Both the position numbers and the translations under genes were made by a program. Below, piece after piece: positions 54,840 to 64,000 of a DNA stretch of 64,000 nucleotides; the stretch's first letter is position 1, and the number at the start of each line of letters is the position of its first letter. Source of the stretch: Dryomyza anilis (taxonomy: Eukaryota > Arthropoda > Insecta > Diptera > Dryomyzidae); contig OX638130.1 in the NCBI GenBank assembly GCA_951804985.1, forward strand, positions 81,648,583 to 81,712,582, in the 5' to 3' direction. Under the pieces are notes generated by a model, which was given only the letters and a program-made list of their open reading frames with translations, was not told the origin of the DNA and did not search any database.

Positions 54840-55300
54840 TCCACTATTTAAAACCGGTAAATAATGAAAAAAAAAATAAAATGTGGGCGGATCACCCCCA
54901 TTTTTGGAACATATATTTTTAGGCGAATTCTAACAATACATTTAAAATTTTATTAATATATATGTAATACTTTTCGAGTTATTGGTTCCTAGAGAGTTAT
55001 ATAAAATTGACTTGTATGGGAGGTGGGCGTTTGCAATGATTGATTTGGCTGATTTTTAAACTCAGATCCTATTTTTGGCTAAAACATACTAAAACGCAAT
55101 TTCATGGCATTCGAATGAGTATTTCTCAAGTTTTTGTGTATTCGGACAGCAAGACAGACGGGCGGACATGGCTAAACGGACTCGGGTGGTGATGCTGATC
55201 AAGAATATGTATACTTTTCCATACCGGCCATTTCTTCTAAGGGGCGTTACAATATCTGCACAAACTTAATATACCCTGTACCAGGTGTAGGGTATAAAAA
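54840..55300 (-). mobile_element. mini-me-like element, third variant
   Basis: Shares the core GACGGGCGGACATGGCTAAA, GGTGATGCTGATCAAGAATA, ACTTTTCCATACCGG and the terminal ATATACCCTGTACCAGGTGT-AGGGTATAAAAA with other copies, but has a different 3' half (TGGGCGGATCACCCCCATTT, TGTATGGGAGGTGGGCG). The 3' end was not found. Confidence 0.65.
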
Positions 55301-57110
55301 CGAAGAGAACATTTTACATTACTGGTTATCACTGCAACACATGTAATTATATTGCTAAGAATCCTGCGTACATCGGGACGAGGACATTTATTTCGTATGT
55401 TTTTGGACTATCACGTTATTCAGATTTAGTGCACATAGTTTTAATATCTAAGTGCCTGTATCACATTTTTCGTTGGTGCAGCTAATTGCAACAAAACTCT
55501 TTAACTCTCCACGTTTTTTGTTTGTACATTTAACGACTTTTACCTTCTGTCACTTGCAAACGTTAAATAAAACTGCAATAAATATATTTTATTGCACAGC
55601 GTTTAAAAATAAAGCACGACAAATGAAAAGAGAAAAACTGTCTTTATTGGTCAAAACAATATAAATGCAAATAAGGCCACAAATTAAACAAAAGCGAGCG
55701 AAATGGGCCAAAACCGTAGTGGCTCCAGCAAAAAGGCAGCAGAAAGTAGGATCGAAAAAATGGAAAATAAATAGAATGATGCAATTTCCGTTTTCGTTTT
55801 TTTTTTGTAACAGGCTTTTCCTCTGTCGTATATTATTGCATTTCTATTACAGGCGGCTCCTTGGGTGCAGTTCAAGCGTCGGCCTGGCCCACATGCGGCC
55901 GCCACCTGCCAATTGTTGCCTACAACTTTAGTCGTTGCCAGCAACATCGCCCAACTGGTTGGCTTAACTTTTAAGTGCGGCAAAAGTTTGTCCTTCGTTG
56001 TTCGTTCGTAGTTGGTGCCATGGTGCTGTAAACCTGTTGCCAATACCATATTTCACCGTAACTTGCTTAGTGAACTGGGAGTCTCCCCGGGAGGTGAGTG
56101 CCTGCACCTGCCGCCTGGAGCCTGTGCACCGCCCCAGTCAGACGGAGTGCAGCTCATTTATCATTTTTATGGCCAAAAACTGTGGGCGTCGCATGATTTT
56201 GTGGGTGTTCGATGCGCTGATAGAAGTGAAGCGAATAATCGAGTTGATTTGTGCAGCGTTAATTGAAAGTGTACGATGACAGAGGTAAAAAGGCAAAAAG
56301 GCAGAATTCAATGAAACCGGAAGAAATTTAAAACACGCTGCAATTTAATCAAATCAACGGCAAATCAGTTATATTTCCGATTTCAATAAAATCGAATTTC
56401 ATTGCAGGTTTAGTGCTTGACTGAAATATTTGCTGAAAGGAATTTGGATTTAAATTTTTAAAGTTTCATCTGCTCCTACTGCATAAATAAATTTTCTCAA
56501 TGCTGGTAATCGGGTTTTCTTGATGCACGAAGTTTTGCCTTGCAAAGTAGTGACTGAAATTCGCGTTAAGAAATGACGCTGCAGTTTCTTTGGACACTTT
56601 AATGGTGCGACTTTGCAAGAGCCCTGCCATGAGTGCTTATGACACATCAACTTCGTGGCTGCAAGTTCCATTTTGACTGCTTTACCGCAACAACACGACA
56701 GGACGCAGGCGGCAGGCGGTGCTGGCTGCCATCCCACCACCCAGACATCTGAAATCTCGCGCCGACACCTTTGCGCTGCGACATCCGCCGGAAGTTGAAC
56801 TCGCGACTGTGTTTCATTCTTATTCGTCGTTTGGTTTTCTTTATTTATTTTTGCTTTATTCTCGGCAATTTTTCTTTATTTCATTTGACATACAAAATTG
56901 CATTTAAATGTTGCTCGTTGCAGTGGCACAACAACAAAAACAACAACAACAGCAGCAGCTGCAAAAACAGAAAAATGCATTTTAAGATTGTTCAGTGCTG
57001 ATTGTTGGGCACCAAATTGAAAAAGTATTTTGCGGCGAGCAAAAACTTTAAAACTGCAACAGTCACGGATAATAAAGTAAAGTGCCAAGTAGCAAGTAAA
57101 AAAAATATAA
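55301..57110. other. GC-richer island, largest likely unique host segment
   Basis: 55440-57060 has the most Drosophila-like non-repetitive sequence of the window: GGCCCACATGCGGCCGCCAC, CTCCCCGGGAGGTGAG, GCAGCAGCAGCTGC and AACAACAAAAACAACAACAA. Frames of 60 to 120 codons overlap on both strands (for example 56012-56266 and 56450-56740), none with a domain. It may hold UTR, enhancer or an unrecognised small exon. Confidence 0.4.
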
Positions 57111-57324
57111 GTGGCAGATGTAAAATATGATGAGAAAAGTTAAATTTATTAAAAAAAATCAGGGGAAAATATCATCGAGAGAGTAAACTGAACAAGCAAA
57201 AACATTTTTTAATTGAAATTGTTAAAATATGACTATTTGAAAATATAATTCTCAGTTTTCAAATATTTCAACACTGCCAATTAAACAATTTTAAATTTGA
57301 AGATAATTTTCTAATATTTAAAAG
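57111..57324. other. AT-rich spacer
   Basis: Nothing recognised. Confidence 0.3.
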
Positions 57325-57400
57325 TCGTTAGCGTCGGTGGCTCCGTGGTTATTGTGCTTGACCACGAGAAATCTGGTTCAAATCTGGCAATGCAACTTTA
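57325..57400 (+). repeat. tRNA-like SINE head fragment
   Basis: GTCGGTGGCTCCGTGGTTAT gives an A-box-like GTGGCTCCGTGG, and ATCTGGTTCAAATCTGG a B box (GGTTCAAATC). Acceptor stem absent. Resembles the head of the 35.6-kb SINE at low identity. Confidence 0.55.
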
Positions 57401-57409
57401 AAAAGAAAA

Positions 57410-57620
57410 TACTAAAAAAGTGCATTTTTAAGCACAAAAATTCATCATTTGAAATCATATCTCAGAAATTGTAGAAGGGATTTTTAAAATCGTATTAATA
57501 ATTGATAAATTGGTTTTATGCATGTTTTAGATCTAAAAAAATAAGTCTTACCATAGAAAACATGGTTTTTCATTTCATTTTTGAGTTTTTCTTTTTTAAG
57601 AAATATAGAATGTGTCTGAA
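57410..57620. repeat. Diverged piece of the 53.6-kb foldback arm
   Basis: ATCATATCTCAGAAATTGTA, GGGATTTTTAAAAT and AAAAAAATAAGTCTTACCAT follow the order of 54540-54640 (ATCATATCTCAGATCCTGTT, GGAATTTTGAAAATTG, AAAAATAAGTCTGACAT). Confidence 0.5.
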
Positions 57621-57825
57621 ATGAATTAAACATAGAAAATGTTCATGTTTGTCTTAGTCCAGACATTCGTGAGAATATGCATTTATTTAAAAAAAATCTA
57701 TTAAATATGTAGGTTTGCTGTTAATGAAATGAATTTTCATATTATTTCAATTTCAAAACTAATATTAGTAAATCAATTTTATTTGAACAGTAGGCACCTA
57801 AAGCCAGCATAAATAATGAGTGATC

Positions 57826-58165
57826 ATTTATGAGTTTCATTTGACGGGTCTCCTAAAGCACTCATGAATGAGGATATTTTATGTGTCAAATTTTGGAGCG
57901 TTCCTAAAATATAGCACATTTATGAGTCTATTTTCTGAGCGCTCTGAAACCATTTTATTTTTGATGCTTTTAGGAGTCTAATTTAGGAGGGCTCGTAAAT
58001 AACTCTTAAATATGAATCTTTTATGAGTAATATTTTTGAGCGCTTCGAAAACATTCTTAAATGAGATACTTTTATGAATCATTTTTCATTCTGAGGGTTC
58101 CTGAAACACTCAAAAATTGGTCTCCTTTATGATTCCAATTTCACAGCGCTTCTAAATTTCTTAAT
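57826..58165 (+). repeat. ~50-bp degenerate minisatellite, about 7 units
   Basis: Each unit has TTTATGAGTCTAATTTTTGA, GCGCTCCTGAAA and ACTCTTAAAT variants. Unit starts are near 57828, 57880, 57920, 57969, 58020, 58070 and 58126. Old, judging from divergence. Confidence 0.75.
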
Positions 58166-58690
58166 GGAAATGGAAGAGTAAGGAACAGATGTATTATTGG
58201 GTTATTCAGGTCTCTATGAATGTTTTTGTTTCTGATTTACCATGGAGCTTCTCCTATTATTCTAAATTGATGGGTATTAAATTGTATTTATTCAAAAGTA
58301 CTTTATATTCTATTCTAAGATCGATAATTAACAAAACAGTATTTTGTACTGGCTTTGTATTTAATGTGTGTTCTATTTCCGTACAATGTATTGAAGGGTT
58401 GATGTACATTTCCCCGAGAGTCATTTTTAATATTCTCAAGAAAACATGAATTTCCGCTATAAATTTATGTTCATTTAGTTTAAAAAAATAAGAAATCACA
58501 AATTTAAAATTTTGAGTACAAAAAAATATGGAATTTTCATTAAAAATTAATATTTTTCATAACATACAAATAAATTTAGTCATTTTTAATATTTTTAAAG
58601 AAGAATGAAATTCAGTAACTTGCTAATTCGTTGCGAAAATATAAAAATTCTAATTATTTATATTTATTTTCAATTCCAGCTATATTTGCG
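58166..58690. other. AT-rich stretch, nothing recognised
   Basis: The 86-codon frame at 58189-58449 has no supporting feature. Confidence 0.35.
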
Positions 58691-58696
58691 TGTTAA

Positions 58697-58862
58697 TTTC
58701 GGGGAAGTTTCCATTTCGGGGAAATTTCCATTTCGGGGAAGTAGCAATTTCGGGAAAGTGTCCATTTCGGGGAAGTGTCCATTTCGGGAAATTGTCCATT
58801 TCGGGGAAATATCTATTCGGGGAAATGTCTTTCGTGAAAATGGCTTTCGGGGAAGTGTCCTG
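58697..58862 (+). repeat. 18-bp minisatellite TTTCGGGGAAGTGTCCAT
   Basis: About nine units; variants are GGGGAAATTTCCATTTC, GGGAAATTGTCC and GGGGAAATATCTATTC. Many units hold GGGRAANTTYCC-type words, which match the Rel/NF-kB consensus; one (GGGGAAATTTCC) is a perfect palindrome. Frames through it give repeated SGKFPF or FGEVSI peptides and are not genes. Confidence 0.9.
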
Positions 58863-59614
58863 CTATGGTATTGTGAACTGTTTACATTTTGATTTCAAAT
58901 TAATTTGTAAGATCTTCTTCGTATTTGGGGAAATGTAAGATTCCAGAATAAAATATATTTTATTTTGTTTAAAAGTGTCTTATATTTTCGAAGAGCAATA
59001 ATTTCGGTAATCAAACGTCGTTCGTATCTCACTTGTGATATGGTACACCTGCTGTCATATTTTTCCCGGAAACCAAATAGATATTACGATCTTTAAATCT
59101 GATCGTAGAGCTGAGATGCAAGTTTCAGGAGAAGTCAGTAAAATGTATCGTTCATTTGAATTATGTTCTAGATTAACGTGAATAATGATCTTTTTCATCA
59201 TTACATCAGAAAAAAAAACTTTTCCGGTTTTGATCCAAACGTTGTCTAAAAATGTTCGGTTTTATATTAATTGACGACTAAAACAAAAATAGCTCTTAGA
59301 GACGTTTTCACAATATCTGGTTAAATATTCAATTTCAAATCAAATGTTATATCTATTTGTCATTTAATTTTTCTATAACCGACACATACTACAATTTATA
59401 GTTCTAACCGGAATTTAAAAAATGTATTTTGGTGAAAACGAAAATATTTAACTGAAAATTTATTCTAAACATTAGGCTATCTGTCAGTTAATGTACAGAT
59501 GCATTTTAACAGAACCGAACCTCAATATAATTGTATATAATTGATTTTGTAAGTTTCTACAATTTGATTTTCAAAAATGGAGCTGAAAAAAAAACTCATA
59601 AAAAAATTGCAATA
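58863..59614. other. AT-rich stretch, nothing recognised
   Basis: No features supported. Confidence 0.35.
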
Positions 59615-59708
59615 TTGTGGAAATTTTTATAGGTTTTATAAATGTAGTAACCAAATAATAATTCTCTTCCAAAACAAATTTTATCTAAGACAATTCTTTC
59701 TCAGAATG
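59615..59708 (-). mobile_element. Helitron copy C, part 1 (3' side)
   Basis: AGGTTTTATAAATGTAGTAA and GACAATTCTTTCTCAGAATG match the CTAG-side interiors of copies A and B (GGTTTTATAAATGTAGTAAC; GACAATTCTTTCTCAGACTG). It breaks exactly where element B is inserted and resumes at 61133. The CTAG end is missing. Confidence 0.75.
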
Positions 59709-61132
59709 CACGGATAGAAAAGATTTGTTTGAATATGTTTGAATGTAATTAAAAAGTAATACGAAATTACCATACATGTATTAGGAATGAAGTGTAATTA
59801 AATTATAATCGAAATTGAATTTATTTTTGTTCACGTGTAAACATTATTATATTGTCCAGCAGAATCTGTCCAATTTACCATAAATATGTTTCAATACCAA
59901 CATAAAATTTTAATTGCATTTAAATAAACTATTTCTTGGCAATTTACTTGGTTAAAACTATTTTTCGAAACACAGAAAATGCTAATCAAATCTAAATACA
60001 ACGTATGTTCGCCACGCTCGTCTTAATTCGATTATTTATCGACTGACGAAGTTGGCAACGTTGTGCAGCATTTTCTACCTACGTCTTTTTTGTCGTCGTT
60101 TGAAGTATGTATAGGGTCATTTTAAACATACTGATATTTGAAAATAAACAAAAAATGAATTCAAATGTAAATAAAGGTATTCTTGCAGCTCTCTTCTTGT
60201 AAACAAACTTGACACTCGGTGATCGGCAATTTCTGCGTACGTGTCTTTTGTTGTTCATTGAGAAAACGTGTTCGCGTCGGTAATATTTTTGTTATTTGTA
60301 AATTAAATAAAGATACAAATTGTGTTACAAAAAGTACAAATAGTAACAGAGTATAATATATAATTTAATAGTGCGGTATATAATTTCTAAAACTAATGTG
60401 AAAAAACCACAAATAAAAATCAGTGTTTCGATTTTCAAACAGAATTCGGCATGTTTTTTACAAAAGCCTCCGTGAATTCCTTGCCTACGCTATATGCTGT
60501 ACTGAGACCAACTGTAACTGTACCAAATATAAAGCGAGCCTGGATCGTCTGGTTTTGCGTCTGCTGGTTCAATTCTGCATTCATTGATACTGTCACTTGT
60601 ACTTGCAGTTTTAAACGAATTATTTATTTATGCATTTAAAAATTTGTATATGAAATCAATTATTATAAATTCCCACTGTGCATGTTTAAAGATTTTTAAT
60701 AAAAATTAATAAAAAAAACAACATTTTATTTTTATTTTATTTTCAGGATTCCTTTCCTTTTAGATATGTTGCAATGCAAGCATACTACTTTTTGAACTGA
60801 AACAGCTGATATGTTTCACTGGAAACATATTTATATTCAGGTCGTTCCAAATCATGTTTTATTTTGAACATATTTATGTTTCGGGTCAAATATTTATTTT
60901 ATTTGGATGTAGTAATTATTATGTTTCCATTAGAACATACATCATTTTAAGGGGCAACATTAAAATGTTTCCGGGATATTAAAATGTAAGTCAGAGCTCA
61001 TTACAACTCTGTTCAAGCCTCAATACAACCTTTTTTACAAATGATTTATCAGTCAATTATATATTATGTTTACATAAAATTCCAAACATACATGTTAATG
61101 CCTGCAAAATTATGTTTTTTTTTTGCAGCGTG
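59709..61132 (-). mobile_element. 1.5-kb element, family B, copy 2
   Basis: Inverted copy of 49343-50877: starts CACGGATAGAAAAGATTTG and ends TTTTTTTGCAGCGTG. The GAAACATA repeats and the 62-codon frame are conserved, with scattered indels elsewhere. It splits a Helitron, whose two halves rejoin as AGAATG/TTCGCATCCCCGTA. No clean target duplication is visible at this site (TG versus TT), unlike copy 1. Confidence 0.8.
60435..60623 (-). pseudogene. Conserved-length 62-codon frame in element B, copy 2
   Basis: Minus-strand frame from 60623 to TGA at 60435, without indel relative to 49859-50047. It reads FIFGTVTVGLSTAYSVGKEF then TEAFVKNMP; differences include A to V, H to Y and D to N. On the opposite strand a 62-codon frame from ATG at 60451 is also open in both copies, so strand choice rests on composition and the shared stop. 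Unknown product. Confidence 0.35.
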
Positions 61133-61790
61133 TTCGCATCCCCGTATAATTCTTCGCCGTAGAATTTTCCCAGTAGAAATCTTCCCGTAAAATTCTTCTC
61201 CATAGAACGCTTTACCCGTAGAACTCTTCCCGTAGAATACTTCCACGTAGAGTTTTTCCCAGTATAAATTTTAGTGTGGTGAGATTTAATGTGCTGAGTT
61301 TCGGTGTGATGAGTTTAGGTGTGGTGAATATTAGTGTGGTGAGTTTCAGTGTGGTGAGTTTTGGTATGGTGAGATTTAATGTAGTGAGTTATAGTGTGGT
61401 GAATATTTAGTGTGGTGAATTTTTATGTGGTGAATTGTATTGTGGTGAGTTTTAGTGTAGTCAATTTCAGTGTGGTGAATTTTAGTGTGGTGAATTTTTT
61501 TTGTGGTGAGTCTGTTTTTTTTATCTTTTCTTTTTTTGTTTTCCTTTAGTTTGGATTTTAGTTTTATGTTATTGCTTTATTTTTGTGTTTTTGCTTTTGT
61601 TTTGTGCTTTTGTGTTTTGGCTTTTAATTTTTTTTTTTTGTATTTGAGTTTTCATGTTCATAGCTTGGTTGTCCAATCCCATATATAACCTATCGTTCCT
61701 TCCAGATTATACCGCATCTGAGGTAAAAAATACTAGAAAATTGGATCAGCCGTTTAGACGGAGATGCGGAACAAACTTACAAATATTAAT
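61133..61790 (-). mobile_element. Helitron copy C, part 2 (5' side)
   Basis: CCCCGTATAATTCTTCGCCG begins the 15-base units (61140-61260), followed by a GTGTGGTGAGTTTTAG array (61268-61510), T/G tracts (61510-61650) and CAGCCGTTTAGACGGAGATG, parallel to GCGGTTTAGACGTGATGCTG of copy A. The TC end is lost or unrecognisable. Confidence 0.75.
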
Positions 61791-62560
61791 AGGATGGGAT
61801 GATCATTTGAAAACTTTGTTCTCGTTTTGTAGAATACTTTAATTGTTCTATTAAAATGAAAAAAATTTAAGATCTGTTTGTTCAAGGATCATTTAATTTC
61901 AAACATTTTTAAAATATTTCCGCAGCTCTTCCACAACTACTCCGGTACAACAACCGTCGACAAATCCTTAGATTGTGTGAAAAAACGTTTGCAAATCCTG
62001 CCATGTACAATGTGTTATGTAAAGAAAATGAACAGCAGCATCGGCAGCAACCTGTTGAAACTCACTACAACAAAACATAGTAGGAGGCAATTTTCGACAT
62101 GGCAACTAACAATAACAACAACAAAAATAGTAGCAGCAACCGCTACATGATAGTAAAGTTAATAATAACAACAAGAACTACAACAATAACCACAAGAAAA
62201 ACTGTAAAATTATGCAACACAAACTGGCAACATGCAGCAGTTAAAACTCAACTCCCTCGGGCTGACGTGCGTTCTTTCAGGACACTAGGCTGAGTTGTGC
62301 CGAACTGTGCAGATCCGTGCCGCACTGCACTGCACACGCAATCGTGCTCCGGCAGGACGAAGGGATTTTCTAATTAAAGTGGTTGTTTGTTGTGGCAAAA
62401 GTAAATTATCACCATAATGAAATTGTGTAATTGTGTAAGAAATGAACAGCATGTGCTGGAGAAGAACACATGCAGACACACACACAGAGAGAGAAAAAAT
62501 GATTGTGGCAAAGAAGAGAAATGATTACTGCAAAAGATATAATTGATTTTAATGGAAATC
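61791..62560. other. Weak GC-richer island with CAA tracts
   Basis: AACAATAACAACAACAAAAA, AGTAGCAGCAACCGC and CCGTGCCGCACTGCACTGC occur. Frames of 60 to 90 codons show no domain. Possible host regulatory or UTR sequence. Confidence 0.35.
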
Positions 62561-63346
62561 TTTTTATTCAAAATTTGTATGCCATTCCGTCAATGAATTC
62601 AATTATTTGTGCTATTGATTAGAATAGTTATTGATTGCAATAATTAAAGAAATCAAGTGATTCATGGTTGCCAGAACAATAGTAAGTATATATAGTAATA
62701 GTAAGTAATATAGTTGATTTATTGTAAACATTTTTCAAACAACTCAATTTCAGTTGAAATTTCAGAGCCAAACCCGAAAAAAGTACGGATCGTCCATCTC
62801 TAATTTAGATATAAAAAATACAGAAAATGAGATATTCTAGAGAGGAATTTGCTTAAGTCCACTGCTTTATACATTCTTCCTGACTGTCACAATTCTTAAC
62901 ATGATACTAATAACCATGATTTTCTCTGAGAGAAAATATTATGTTTGATATAAATTATACCATAATTCCTATATTCGTGAAATACTATTTTATTGAAATA
63001 CAATTGTCCCATAAAGGGATAGTTTCGAGTGATAATTATGGTTCTCTCATGGAATTATTTTAATCATATTACAAGATTGTCACAATAATAAAAAATTACG
63101 CTCTTTAAAATGAGACTTAAATTAATGTTTTGTCTCTGTGTACATATGATGTGCTGATGACACTGATAACTAGTAAGTTGTCAATGTTTCATTTGATGAG
63201 AGAGAGAGTCGCGTTAAGTATTTGAAAATGCCAACTAAAAATGCGTGGGTTATGGGAATAATTTTTATAGTACATATAGTGCCAGACTATCGTAAATCAT
63301 ATTTCATACTAGAATATATAAAACACATTATGTATTTTTGTTTAAA
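62561..63346. other. AT-rich stretch
   Basis: Nothing firm. The 62880-63140 part has short inverted words (ATTTTCTCTGAGAGAAAATA at 62919 is a 20-base palindrome). Confidence 0.35.
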
Positions 63347-63988
63347 TTAACCAATGCTCAGGAGATGCCGCCTATACATGCAATTCACAGTGTTGATCGT
63401 TAGAAGAGATGATAGGTTAAAGGCAGGGAAGAAAAATGGAGTAGCGCCGGTTGATGTTTGTTCTGAACTTGCCAATATCAAAAATTCCGGGAAAAACAGA
63501 AGCAGGGAGATTATTTCACAAACGTATCGTGCGACTGAAGAACGAATTCTTTATATAATACGTAGCTCTGTTGTGAGCCGAGTGGACTACGATGCTCGAG
63601 TAGAACGAGAGAACACACGATCTGGTGGAATCAGACCATGTATTTCCCTCGAATACTTACCGTTGTAATAACTATAAAGCAGGCTTGCACTCCCAATGGT
63701 CTTTCGCTGCTCAAGAAAACCAATAGGGGATGAAATATTTTCATCCCCTATTAAATATATCGCACATTGTTGTATTCGATCGAGGAACTCCAAAGAGGAT
63801 TTTGAATCCCCTCCCCAAATGTGCGAGTTGTATTCCATCATAGGCCGCATATAGGTGGTGTAGATAGTGCGTATGTCAGCAGGAGTGAAGTATGTCTTAC
63901 ACCGTTTTAGAAAACCGAGACACTTGGCCGCTTCTTTTGACAGATCAAATATATGATCGTTCCATTGGAAATTGGTATGGACATTTTA
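63347..63988 (-). pseudogene. LINE ORF2 C-terminal part (Jockey/CR1-like), runs toward window end
   Basis: Minus strand from 63988: TNFQWNDHIFDLSKEAAKCL, CKTYFTPADIRTIYTTYMRP, EYNSHIWGGDSKSSLEFLD, NGKYSREIHGLIPPDRVFS. These are the region after the RT palm that is typical of Jockey/CR1-like non-LTR elements. A stop follows SRSTRAS; then, in another frame, NSFFSRTIRL-stop-NNLPASVFPGIF and, after a further shift, NLSSLLTINTVNC ending LLSIG and TAA at 63347. A TGG to TGA change and at least two shifts make it dead. The upstream RT should lie beyond position 64000. Shorter copies are at 34097 and 47805. Confidence 0.8.
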
Positions 63989-64000
63989 CTACGATTTTTA

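Noticed and set aside
56012..56266. 84-codon frame with fairly natural composition
   Set aside because: A second plus-strand frame of similar length and a minus-strand frame overlap it, no splice sites or domain could be paired with it, and the GC-rich content alone explains the lack of stops.
58605..58938. Frames with repeated SGKFPF and FGEVSI
   Set aside because: Direct translation of an 18-base minisatellite; the same pattern appears in two frames at once.
63354..63668. 104-codon plus-strand frame near the right end
   Set aside because: Antisense to the LINE C-terminal coding region.

Overview
The window looks like AT-rich, repeat-dense nuclear DNA of a higher dipteran (cyclorrhaphan fly). 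The reasons are mini-me-like elements with (GTCY)n and TA tracts (a family described from Diptera), tRNA-derived SINEs, Helitrons with A^TC...CTAG^T ends, a TTAA-flanked piggyBac-like element, RTE-like and Jockey/CR1-like LINE remains, and Drosophila-style CAG/CAA (opa) tracts. There is no sign of a prokaryotic or organellar genome. No intact host gene, rRNA, functional tRNA or CRISPR array was found. The window is best read as intergenic or long-intron DNA built of nested, mostly dead mobile elements. The species cannot be told from sequence alone.

Layout. 0-12 kb: a minisatellite; a 1.1 kb terminal-inverted-repeat (TIR) element with three protein-like fragments; TCTACTCC-rich repeats; a hAT-like element hiding a 141-codon minus-strand frame with one stop; a long hairpin; a GC-richer island; a 1.15 kb Helitron; interleaved inverted repeats. 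12-25 kb: a 1.3 kb ACGG-rich TIR element with a spliced-exon-like frame; SINE pieces; a MITE; a possible solo LTR; an 1.84 kb foldback element with 0.5 kb arms; a second copy of the first TIR element; a CGATA-motif cluster. 25-38 kb: a second Helitron carrying minisatellites, a piggyBac-like element, mini-me-like copies, a unique hairpin that could be an hpRNA locus, a possible decayed gene on the minus strand (31.7-32.9 kb), and a foldback element split by a SINE with a 14-bp target duplication. 38-49 kb: a third Helitron, about 1 kb of almost pure T/G sequence, a TIR element holding an RTE-like LINE with a deleted catalytic core, and a Harbinger-like MITE. 49-64 kb: a satellite interrupted by a 1.5 kb element whose second copy interrupts a Helitron at 59.7 kb, a SINE, a foldback element, minisatellites (one of Rel/kB-like units), and the 3' part of a Jockey/CR1-like LINE running off the right edge.

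Nothing here works together as an operon or pathway. What can be read is the insertion history: SINE into foldback, LINE into TIR element, TIR element into satellite, and the same TIR family into a Helitron. The most interesting content is a set of short exon-like coding remnants inside several non-autonomous elements (912-1418, 5698-6120, 12930-13118, and 49859-50047 with 60435-60623). These are either transposase relics or captured host gene pieces; none was recognised. Five GC-richer, opa-containing islands (near 7.5-8.5, 16.1-17.0, 23.1-23.9, 46.0-46.9 and 55.4-57.1 kb, with a weaker one at 61.9-62.5 kb) are the most likely unique host sequence, perhaps regulatory or untranslated, but no exon could be supported in them.
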